NCBI GenBank assembly: GCA_009698745.1
Contig: WLPO01000003.1
Coordinates: 1 to 37,595, forward strand
Length of the DNA stretch: 37,595 bases
Direction: 5' to 3'
Source of the DNA: Actinomycetota bacterium
Lineage (GTDB): Bacteria; Actinomycetota; Acidimicrobiia; Acidimicrobiales; Ilumatobacteraceae
A program made the translations under genes and the position numbers. The notes beneath the pieces are model-generated. The model ran no database searches and was not told the DNA's origin. It worked only from the letters and a program-made list of their open reading frames with translations. Of the stretch, positions 10,202-19,393 are shown piece after piece; positions within the stretch are counted from its first letter, which is position 1, and each line of letters begins with the position of its first letter.

Positions 10202-10954
10202 CTACTTCTTTTTCGGTCCTAGAGCATTGAGATGACTGCGCAACGTCCAAGCTTCTTTCAAAATCTTGATAATCACCGAAGGAGAACTCAGCGTGGATAC
10301 TCCACGAGTTCGTGGAAAGTAGTCGACTCCGAATTGCACAACGCTTAGGTTCATCTTGCGAGCACTCACCATCAGTTCGGCATCGATGAACGAACCTTCA
10401 CTAGTGAGTTTGACTTGTTCAAGAACTCTGCGACGCACCAACTTGAATGCGAAGTTGACATCTCTAAAGCGACAGCCAAATAATGCGCGCACCATCAAGT
10501 TGTAAAAGAATGAATACACCACTCGCACGTAACCCTCGCCTGTTCGATCAAATCGATAGGCCGCAACAATGTCGGCTTCGTACTGGTGCATCAAGCGCAT
10601 TGCTTTATGCACTTCGCGAAAGTCAAACGGCAAGTCGGCATCGGTGTACAACACCACATCGCCAGTTGCTGCACCAAAACCAGACTTGATCGATCCCCCC
10701 AATTTGCGATTAGTCGAATGATGCACAACTTTTACACGAGCATTATTTGCTGCTGCTTCATCTGCGAGCCGAGCCGTTGCGTCGGTCGATGCATCGTTGA
10801 CAATGATCATTTCGTAGTCACCGACTGTTCCTGCCGCTATCAATTCTTCGCCCAGTTCAATCGCTGCATTGAGCGCGCGCTGCAAATATTCCTCTTCGTT
10901 CCACATTGGAAAAAATACGGAAAATCGTTCGAAACGTGGATTTGGCATGCCCAA
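10202..10954 (-). CDS. glycosyltransferase family 2
   Basis: FSVFFPMWNEEEYL, IIVNDASTDATARL, DVVLYTDADLPFDF: DPMS/GT2 signatures. Confidence 0.92.
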   Translation of the reverse strand: MGMPNPRFERFSVFFPMWNEEEYLQRALNAAIELGEELIAAGTVGDYEMIIVNDASTDATARLADEAAANNARVKVVHHSTNRKLGGSIKSGFGAATGDVVLYTDADLPFDFREVHKAMRLMHQYEADIVAAYRFDRTGEGYVRVVYSFFYNLMVRALFGCRFRDVNFAFKLVRRRVLEQVKLTSEGSFIDAELMVSARKMNLSVVQFGVDYFPRTRGVSTLSSPSVIIKILKEAWTLRSHLNALGPKKK

Positions 10955-10969
10955 TCAGGCTAACTGCGG

Positions 10970-11422
10970 GTGTCCGATTTGAGATCCGACCGCTCCCGCA
11001 ACGCCTGTATTGTTCAGGCTGTGACTGCTTCTGCCAACAACCGTTCAGGACTTACTCAAACTTGGCGAACTGTCGCAGTGGTCTCTTGGCTCTTGGTCTT
11101 TTTTGCGATCATGGCCGTTGCCGTCACAAGTCGTAATATCGGCAAACCAACTTGGTGGCTCGGACCTGAGTCCAACCCATCATTTGTTCTGTTGTGGGCG
11201 CTTCCGTTTGTGGCACCAATTGCCAGCATTATCGCTGCAATCAAATTTGGGCACATCGCAAGTTTTGTCGGCCTCGGTGCCGCACTATTTCTTGGCGCGA
11301 TCGGAGTTGCCGACATAAACAACACTCCCGGAGTTGCCTTAATTGAATGCACCATTGCAATTTCGTCGGCATTGATCGCCACTGCCACACTTGCGGGCCG
11401 AACTGCGATCTCTCGCGCGTAA
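10970..11422 (+). CDS. small membrane protein of unknown function
   Basis: 150 aa with about 4 hydrophobic segments; fills the gap between GT2 and argG. Confidence 0.6.
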   Translation: MSDLRSDRSRNACIVQAVTASANNRSGLTQTWRTVAVVSWLLVFFAIMAVAVTSRNIGKPTWWLGPESNPSFVLLWALPFVAPIASIIAAIKFGHIASFVGLGAALFLGAIGVADINNTPGVALIECTIAISSALIATATLAGRTAISRA

Positions 11423-11441
11423 AGACCAGCAAAGCGAATAA

Positions 11442-12827
<1,386 letters not shown>

Positions 12828-12830
12828 CGC

Positions 12831-13976
12831 TTAACTATTTACGAGTGCGCGAGTAATCGCTGCAGCAAGCGCGGCACGCTCACCCATCTTCGACACGTTG
12901 ATGTATTCGGTGTCGGCATGCGCACCACCACCGCAAGCGCCAAGTCCATCGAGGGTTGGCACGCCAATGGCAGCCGTAAAGTTGCCGTCTGAACCACCGC
13001 CAACTGCAATGCCCTGCAAATCGGTGATGCCAATACCCGTAGCAACACTTTGCGCGACTGCATACAACTCGGTTGCGGCCGACTCGTGCATCGGCGGTCG
13101 ATTAATCGACCCACTCACGCTTATTGTCGCACCAGCAACAGTTGGTTGCAGCGCTGCGAGTGCTGTTTCAACACGTGCTTTTTCAGAAACAATATTGACT
13201 CGAACATCAACCGTTATTTGCGCAGCTGCTGGCACCACATTTTCGGTTGTTCCAGCCGTGGCAATTGTCGGTGTCACAGTGGTACCTAATTCGGGCTGAG
13301 CAATTGCAGCAATTGCTTGCACCTGCGCAGCAAGTTCCATCAATGCATTGATTCCCTTTTCGGGCTCGAGACCTGCGTGCGAAGCGCGGCCAGCAATATC
13401 AACGACAAACGTGCCGACACCTTTGCGTGCAATCTTGAGCGCATCGCCATTACCGCTTGGTTCAAACACCAACACATTGCCCGTTGCTTTTGCACGTGCT
13501 TCAATCAATTCGCGAGAAGCATACGAACCAATCTCTTCATCTGAAGTAATCAAAATCTCTGCGCCACTTGCCTCGCGTATTTCGCTTAGACCATAAATGG
13601 CTTGAATAATTCCGGTCTTCATGTCAAAAATGCCTGGTCCGCGCGCGATGTCACCATCAATACTGAAACCGCGCTTGGCTACGGTGCCTTTTGGAAAAAC
13701 GGTGTCGTGGTGACCGACGATCAACACTTTGGTGTCGTCGCCGCCCTTCCAATGCACATGCGGACCTTTGTCGCTTGCAATAATTTGCGGGGCTTTGCCA
13801 AGTACTTCAGTCATTACGTTGGCCAAAAACTCTGCGCTTCGCTGCAACATCTCTGGCTCATTTGACGGTGACTCGATGTTGACAAATTGCTTCACGTGCT
13901 CGACCATCTGAGCCGTTCGTGCGTCCAAGTTGGCACGCAACTCAGCAGGTGACGGTGTCCCGATCGGCAAACTCAT
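12831..13976 (-). CDS. M20-family metallopeptidase (glutamate carboxypeptidase-like)
   Basis: VLIVGHHDTVFPKGT, FDMKTGI, ITSDEEIGS, GRASHAGLEPEKGINA, HADTEYI metal/active-site motifs. Confidence 0.93.
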   Translation of the reverse strand: MSLPIGTPSPAELRANLDARTAQMVEHVKQFVNIESPSNEPEMLQRSAEFLANVMTEVLGKAPQIIASDKGPHVHWKGGDDTKVLIVGHHDTVFPKGTVAKRGFSIDGDIARGPGIFDMKTGIIQAIYGLSEIREASGAEILITSDEEIGSYASRELIEARAKATGNVLVFEPSGNGDALKIARKGVGTFVVDIAGRASHAGLEPEKGINALMELAAQVQAIAAIAQPELGTTVTPTIATAGTTENVVPAAAQITVDVRVNIVSEKARVETALAALQPTVAGATISVSGSINRPPMHESAATELYAVAQSVATGIGITDLQGIAVGGGSDGNFTAAIGVPTLDGLGACGGGAHADTEYINVSKMGERAALAAAITRALVNS

Positions 13977-14010
13977 CTCTCTATCGTGCCACGCAAACTC
14001 ATGCTTTTAG

Positions 14011-14095
14011 TGCCCGGGATCGGACTCGAACCGATACAGCACTTTCGTGCCAGGGGGGTTTAAGCCCCCCGCGTCTACCATTCCGCCACCTGGGC
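14011..14095 (-). tRNA. tRNA-Leu (anticodon TAA)
   Basis: Minus strand GCCCAGG...GGGGGCTTAAACCCCC...ATCGGTTCGAGTCCGATCCCGGGCA: cloverleaf with long variable arm, T arm and TAA anticodon; acceptor pair 5 is A:C. Confidence 0.92.
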
Positions 14096-14103
14096 TAGCC
14101 GTT

Positions 14104-14505
14104 TTAGGCTACGCGCGTTTGGGTCTGATCCGACCGCATGCTGGCACTGGCGTCTGTCGTGAAATCAGTAGAAATAAAACCGCGTATTGAAAGAATGGCC
14201 CAGAGGGCTGTGCGCACTTGGTCTGCGACTGGGGCGACAAGACGATTGACCACGATGACACCTTCGATCATGTCTCCCAATACGGCAACAAAAGGCCGAT
14301 CGCGAAGCGCAACAGCCACCACTCCGCCGTGTTCGCGACGGCGCACTGTGCGATCGACGCCAATCACTCGCGGAGGACTGCGGAAGCTAGGTGCATCGAG
14401 TCCAAATCGCTGAGATTCGGCATTCAGTAGTCGAGCAGCCGCGGCAAATTGCATGGTCAATGACCCCGAGTTGTTTGAGAATTGCTCGGTAGTTGCTGCT
14501 TCCAT
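14104..14505 (-). CDS. conserved-looking hypothetical protein
   Basis: ORF from MEAATTEQFSNNSGSLTMQFAAAARLL; divergent from the PD-(D/E)XK gene; no family recognised. Confidence 0.6.
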   Translation of the reverse strand: MEAATTEQFSNNSGSLTMQFAAAARLLNAESQRFGLDAPSFRSPPRVIGVDRTVRRREHGGVVAVALRDRPFVAVLGDMIEGVIVVNRLVAPVADQVRTALWAILSIRGFISTDFTTDASASMRSDQTQTRVA

Positions 14506-14572
14506 AACGGCATCGTGACACACCCCTGTGACACAGTGATCAGTCATGCAAAGTTCAACTACACATTCAGTT

Positions 14573-15526
14573 ATGACCATCCAGCAGCCGCTTCACCGCG
14601 CCCTGAACCCTATGCAACAACACGTCTTGGATTCGCTTGCGAAGCAGCCAGAGTGGACGCCTATTTCTCGCGAGGTGATTGAAGGCATCCGCACTCAATT
14701 ACACAACGGGCTCGCCGACATCGCAGAAAAGCTTGATCCGCAACGCGCGCTGTGGGTCAGCAAGCACAAACTCACCACGGTGCACGGTTGCGAAGCGCAC
14801 CACATGGTCGGTCTTACCGACTTTGCATGGACCGTCAACAATGTAAAGGGCACTGTGCTGCACAAAGCAGTCGAGTTAGGTCTCAATTGGCAAGGTGTTG
14901 TAATTCCTGCAGACATTGTCGACATCGCACTCAATCAACTTGCCGACGACGACATGGCGAGTGCTGGGCCGTTCATTGAGCAGTTGTCACCCAGTGAACG
15001 AGCTCAACTTCGTAGCTCTGCAATTGATCTGTACACAAAGTTTGATGAAAGTTTTCCGCCACTCAAAGCATCATGGCGTCCAGTGCTCGAGAGCAGCGCA
15101 AGGTATGAGATGTTTGGCCAACGAATCAATCTTTCAACTCGCGCCGACCTCACACTTGGTGCGCCCGGCTCAAAAGTAATTGTCGACCTCAAATCGGGGC
15201 GCATTCAGACAAGCCACCGCGAAGAACTGCGTTTTTACGCTCTCGTCGAAGCAATGCGTACTGGGCAAGCACCGCGACGTCTTGCCACGTACTCACTCGT
15301 TACAGCACGCGCCGAAGTTGAAGATGTAACCGAAGGTGTGTTGCAAGCAGCAGTGCGCAAAACCATCGATGGCATTCATCTTTTGTTCGAACTGCAACGC
15401 GATCGTCGCGAACCCACTACACGCCCCGGCACATCGTGTTTGTGGTGCCCCCTTGCAACATCGTGTGCTACTGGTAGCAAATATTTAACTCAGCGCGACG
15501 ATCCGGATGCAGCACTCGACTACTAG
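14573..15526 (+). CDS. PD-(D/E)XK superfamily (RecB/Cas4-like) nuclease
   Basis: RADLTLGAPGSKVIVDLKSGRIQTSHREELRFYALVEA (D...D-x-K core plus QxxxY-like helix); C-terminal C-x2-C-x5-C and one upstream Cys. Start at 14546 is also possible. Confidence 0.75.
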   Translation: MTIQQPLHRALNPMQQHVLDSLAKQPEWTPISREVIEGIRTQLHNGLADIAEKLDPQRALWVSKHKLTTVHGCEAHHMVGLTDFAWTVNNVKGTVLHKAVELGLNWQGVVIPADIVDIALNQLADDDMASAGPFIEQLSPSERAQLRSSAIDLYTKFDESFPPLKASWRPVLESSARYEMFGQRINLSTRADLTLGAPGSKVIVDLKSGRIQTSHREELRFYALVEAMRTGQAPRRLATYSLVTARAEVEDVTEGVLQAAVRKTIDGIHLLFELQRDRREPTTRPGTSCLWCPLATSCATGSKYLTQRDDPDAALDY

Positions 15527-15543
15527 CCCAGCCATTCAACTTT

Positions 15544-16185
15544 TTAGTTTGCGACTTGTCCCATCAATGCAACTGGTACACCCAGTCCCACCGAACTTCT
15601 AAAAGTTGCAATCAGCTTCCCTGCCTGCACAGCAGGTTTCGGAATGCTCAATACGTCTGGACCCACATGATTTGCAACGGCAGAAATATCTTTGACGTTC
15701 AATACAAAGCCCCACAACGACGCATCGCCTAAGGCCATCGTTGGTGCAGTAACGATTTCGACGACAACGCTTGCCAACCGATGAAAACCTTGTTGAACAT
15801 TGTTGCCCGCATCCCGCACACGCTTGAGAGGCGCTCCAGTTGCTGCTGTTAACGCATCTGATGTGCGCATCAGGTCTGGGGTGTTGATTACTACATGGTC
15901 CACCCCAATGACACCCAGATCAAAATCCGAAGGAGCAGAAGTAAGACTGAGCGGTTCCTCATTCTCGTGATTGGTCACAACGCCATCGATGTTCGATACC
16001 GAGACGTCCGCTCCACACAGAACCCATGAATGCAAACCGGGTGCAAGAGAGGTATCTAAACGCAAGACAACATCACCAAGAGCAGCACGATTGTTTTGGT
16101 CAAACGCGATTCCGATGAGTGCCCAATTTTGGGCCCCTCCACCAACAACTAGTTCACTAATTCGTGCCCGATCAGAAAGAGGCAC
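15544..16185 (-). CDS. glyoxalase/VOC-like protein
   Basis: GVIGVDHVVINTPDLMRTSDALTAATGAPLKRVRDAGNNVQQGFHRLASVVVEIVT resembles VOC-fold proteins. Confidence 0.7.
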   Translation of the reverse strand: MPLSDRARISELVVGGGAQNWALIGIAFDQNNRAALGDVVLRLDTSLAPGLHSWVLCGADVSVSNIDGVVTNHENEEPLSLTSAPSDFDLGVIGVDHVVINTPDLMRTSDALTAATGAPLKRVRDAGNNVQQGFHRLASVVVEIVTAPTMALGDASLWGFVLNVKDISAVANHVGPDVLSIPKPAVQAGKLIATFRSSVGLGVPVALMGQVAN

Positions 16186-16200
16186 AACAGAAACTTTTGT

Positions 16201-16287
16201 TTAGCCGCGACCCATGTTTGGACGCTTGCCGTGGTTGGCCTTTGAGCGGCGCATACGCGCTTTTTTCTTCTTTGTTTTCTTCGACAT
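16201..16287 (-). CDS. bL37-like ribosomal small basic protein, 28 aa
   Basis: Translation MSKKTKKKKARMRRSKANHGKRPNMGRG*; the SKANHGKRPN core matches the short actinobacterial bL37 family as I know it; absent from the supplied ORF track because of the length cutoff. Confidence 0.8.
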   Translation of the reverse strand: MSKKTKKKKARMRRSKANHGKRPNMGRG

Positions 16288-16327
16288 AGTCCCGACACGC
16301 TATCGGCAGACTCGGCTAATCACGCCC

Positions 16328-17284
16328 TTAGCCCCTTCGCCACCTTGCTCGACCGTCAGAATACGCAACCCCACTCGCATTGGTTTTAGCGCATACATAC
16401 GACTTTCCATTGGTGTAGATGCCTGTTGCGCCCTCTGGCTTGCACCAAGCACCTGGATATACAGAGACACCCACCTGGGCCGGCACAGTCGCAGCTGATG
16501 TTGTGGTTGGCGAAGTAGCTGCTGGCGAAGTAGCTGCTGGCGAAGTAGCTGCTGGCGATGTTGTAACAGGTGACGTGAGCATTGTGCCCGACACAGGTGC
16601 CGCAGACCATGGCTCAATCACCAATCCTGTGCAAGACGAATCCAGCAGATTTTTGATTCGTCCCCGCTCGCTTATGTCCATCGACAAATTCCAACGAGCT
16701 TTTACCGAAATCCAATTGCCAAGATACGTGCATACATATGACTTCAGTGGTGGCACCCACTGAGATGGATCTTTATCACTCTTTCGTTGGTTCACATTGT
16801 CAGTTACGGCAAGCAATGTTCGTTTGTCGCTTGTGTCGTTGGCATACGCCTTTCGTGTGGCCTTCGACCATGCCCAGGCTCCAGAGTCCCATGCTTCTTT
16901 TAGTGCAACAACATGATCGATATCGATATCAGATGGACTTGACCATCGCGCACCGTCATACGGCGACACCCAGTCACCTGCAATAACTTTGCAGCTATAA
17001 GGATCCACCTGGGGCAATGTCACGCTGTCTCGTTTGAGCACCTGTTCGCGTGAGTCACAGCCGTCACCATCGATATCTCGCCAATGTTCAAACAATGCGC
17101 GTGCGTATCCACCACCATGTTCGCTCTCAACTCGAATGGTTTGCAATAACCCAATTGCAGACCCACCGCCCACTTGCGACTTACTTGACGCATTTGTGCG
17201 CACAGGCGAGCTACCGACGATTGTTGCGCCAATCGAAATTGTCACCACAAGTGCCGCACCGTTCGCGACAATGCGCCATTTCAT
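16328..17284 (-). CDS. secreted HNH endonuclease family protein (DUF1524/GmrSD C-terminal-like)
   Basis: N-terminal hydrophobic signal, DGDGCDSREQVL..., DIDIDHVVALKEAWDSGAWAW, NVNQRKSDKDPSQWVPP, YVCTYLGNWISVKARW. Confidence 0.85.
   Translation of the reverse strand: MKWRIVANGAALVVTISIGATIVGSSPVRTNASSKSQVGGGSAIGLLQTIRVESEHGGGYARALFEHWRDIDGDGCDSREQVLKRDSVTLPQVDPYSCKVIAGDWVSPYDGARWSSPSDIDIDHVVALKEAWDSGAWAWSKATRKAYANDTSDKRTLLAVTDNVNQRKSDKDPSQWVPPLKSYVCTYLGNWISVKARWNLSMDISERGRIKNLLDSSCTGLVIEPWSAAPVSGTMLTSPVTTSPAATSPAATSPAATSPTTTSAATVPAQVGVSVYPGAWCKPEGATGIYTNGKSYVCAKTNASGVAYSDGRARWRRG
16514..16558 (+). repeat. 3 x 15-bp in-frame tandem repeat (AGTAGCTGCTGGCGA)
   Basis: Three perfect contiguous units 16514-16528, 16529-16543, 16544-16558; encode TSPAA repeats of the HNH protein on the minus strand. 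Confidence 0.97.
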
Positions 17285-17288
17285 ATCT

Positions 17289-17585
17289 TTATTGTACCGA
17301 AATTGGGTCGTTGGCTTTACCGGCGGCAAATTCGCCTACCAACTCTTCATCATCAATTTCGATAAAGATGCACTCTCCCGGACAAACTTCGGCGGCTTGC
17401 ACTACAGCGAGACGATTGCGTTGCTCCACAATTGCGAGACTTCCCGAACTACCAGGGTCATTGAGCGCAACTCCTCGCTCGGCTACGTAAGCGATGCCAT
17501 CTTCTAGTTGTACAAACGCATCTGGACAATGATCGACACACAGTCCGTCACCTGTACACAGGTCTTGATCAATCCAAACTCGCAC
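17289..17585 (-). CDS. ferredoxin, single cluster
   Basis: CTGDGLCVDHCPDAF ... AAEVCPGECIFIE; C-x2-D-x2-C-x3-CP arrangement. Confidence 0.88.
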   Translation of the reverse strand: MRVWIDQDLCTGDGLCVDHCPDAFVQLEDGIAYVAERGVALNDPGSSGSLAIVEQRNRLAVVQAAEVCPGECIFIEIDDEELVGEFAAGKANDPISVQ

Positions 17586-17588
17586 GAC

Positions 17589-17978
17589 TTAAACGATAGA
17601 GGCAACGAGTAGCGCGAGAAGCCCAGCGTTTCGGGTGACATTCGACCAACTAATTGGGCGAGTAGAACGAAAACTGAAACATGCACACGGTGGGCGCTCA
17701 CCTGCTGCCAGACGAGTTACCAGTAAGGCCGTAAACGAACCGAGCAGCAGCATTGATGCAAAACGTGCTGGCAATTCTTGCACCCCCGCAATCAACAATC
17801 CGCCCATTACCAACTCGATATACGGCACAATCGGCACAAAGGGTTGGGCAATAAGAGGTGGTCGTAGTTGCTTTGCTTGAACGAGCCACTCAACTCCAGC
17901 CAACAATTTTTGTATCCCGGCAAAAATAAAAACCACACCTACGACAGATGCGCATGCCCATGCAAAATTAAACTCCAT
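17589..17978 (-). CDS. MauE/DoxX-like membrane protein
   Basis: FAGIQKLLAGVEWLVQAKQL, YIELVMGGLLIAG, GERPPCACFSF (MauE-like CxCF) with about 4 TM. Confidence 0.75.
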   Translation of the reverse strand: MEFNFAWACASVVGVVFIFAGIQKLLAGVEWLVQAKQLRPPLIAQPFVPIVPYIELVMGGLLIAGVQELPARFASMLLLGSFTALLVTRLAAGERPPCACFSFRSTRPISWSNVTRNAGLLALLVASIV

Positions 17979-18474
17979 GAATTGCAACGCCGCCAACTTT
18001 GCCTTTATAAAAAACCATGGCACCAGCTTTGACGTCTGTTGTGTTCAGCGATGTCACACGGCCGAGCACGAGCTGATGATCCCCTGCTGGCGTCACAGAT
18101 TCAACAGCGCAATCAATTGATGCGATGACGCCGGGCAAAATCGGCAAACCACTTGATGACTTTTGCCAATCAAGACCATCAAATCGACTTGCCGCACCGT
18201 CGACAGGATCTTTCGCAAACCTCCAGCACAATTCGGTCTGAGCATCACTCAGCACGTTCGCGCAAAATAAAGTGCCCTTCGAAATATCTGGCCAACTGCG
18301 CGATTTACCAATAAAGAATCCGACATACGGCGGTTCGAGCGACACAGAGACGAATGAACCGATGGTGACACCAACAGGTTGCGCCTGAGCATCCAATCCA
18401 GTCACAATCACAACTCCGGTTGGTAGGTGTCCGAGCACGTGTCTAAATCGGGCACTATCAAAGTTCGCTGTCAT
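17968..18474 (-). CDS. flavin reductase family protein (FMN-binding split barrel)
   Basis: FRHVLGHLPTGVVIVTGLDAQAQPVGVTIGSFVSVSLEPPYVGFFIGKSRSWPDI signature. Confidence 0.92.
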   Translation of the reverse strand: MTANFDSARFRHVLGHLPTGVVIVTGLDAQAQPVGVTIGSFVSVSLEPPYVGFFIGKSRSWPDISKGTLFCANVLSDAQTELCWRFAKDPVDGAASRFDGLDWQKSSSGLPILPGVIASIDCAVESVTPAGDHQLVLGRVTSLNTTDVKAGAMVFYKGKVGGVAIHGV

Positions 18475-18505
18475 ATAAATGATGTTACTCAACTATGGTT
18501 TGGCA

Positions 18506-19393
18506 ATGGCCTCACCAATTTCGTCGAGCACCGTCACTGCCAATTCAATTGACTTCACCTATCTCGAATGTGGATCCGGACCGCTTGCATTGTGCATGCA
18601 CGGCTTCCCCGACTCTGCGAAATCGTGGCGACATCTGTTACCGGCACTTGCTGATGCAGGCTTTCATGCAGTTGCACCATTTATGCGTGGTTACGCGCCA
18701 ACAAGCGTTGCACCAAATGGCGCTTACCAAACTGCCGCGCTCAGCGCTGACGCAAATGCACTTCACACCGCACTCGGTGGTTCACAAGACGCCGTGATCA
18801 TCGGACACGATTGGGGCGCACCAACCGTTTACGGCGCAGCAATACTTGCCCCCGATAATTGGAAGCGTGTTGTTGGCATGGGAGTACCGCCTTGGGGCGC
18901 ATTGGGTGCGGCATTCATGGGCAACCTCAATCAATTGCAACTCAGTTGGTACATGTTTTTCTTCCAACATGCATTGAGCGATTTCCTAGTGTCAGCCAAC
19001 AACTTTGCATTTATCGACATGTTGTGGGCCCAGTGGTCGCCAGGTTTCGATGCAACGAATGATCTTGTCAATGCAAAAGCATGTCTTACAGACCCCGCCA
19101 ATCTGCAGGCCGCACTTGGTTATTACCGCGCGACTCTCGGTGCGGGTTATCGCGATCCTGCTCTCAACGAAGCACAAACACTCACTCAATCCGAAACCCC
19201 AACACAACCAGTTTTGTATCTACACGGTCGTAATGACGGATGTATCGGTGTCGAAGTTGCGACTCACGCAGCGACTGTTGCACCAGCAACTGCACGAGTC
19301 GAAATTGTTGAGAATGCAGGACACTTCATGCAACTCGAGCAACCAACTGCGGTAAACAAGCTGATCATCGATTGGGTGACCGGGCGTGGCTGA
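18506..19393 (+). CDS. alpha/beta hydrolase (epoxide hydrolase-like)
   Basis: LCMHGFPDSAKSWRHLLPALADAGFHAVAPFMRGY, VIIGHDWGAPTVYGAA nucleophile elbow, NAGHFMQLEQP. Confidence 0.92.
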   Translation: MASPISSSTVTANSIDFTYLECGSGPLALCMHGFPDSAKSWRHLLPALADAGFHAVAPFMRGYAPTSVAPNGAYQTAALSADANALHTALGGSQDAVIIGHDWGAPTVYGAAILAPDNWKRVVGMGVPPWGALGAAFMGNLNQLQLSWYMFFFQHALSDFLVSANNFAFIDMLWAQWSPGFDATNDLVNAKACLTDPANLQAALGYYRATLGAGYRDPALNEAQTLTQSETPTQPVLYLHGRNDGCIGVEVATHAATVAPATARVEIVENAGHFMQLEQPTAVNKLIIDWVTGRG

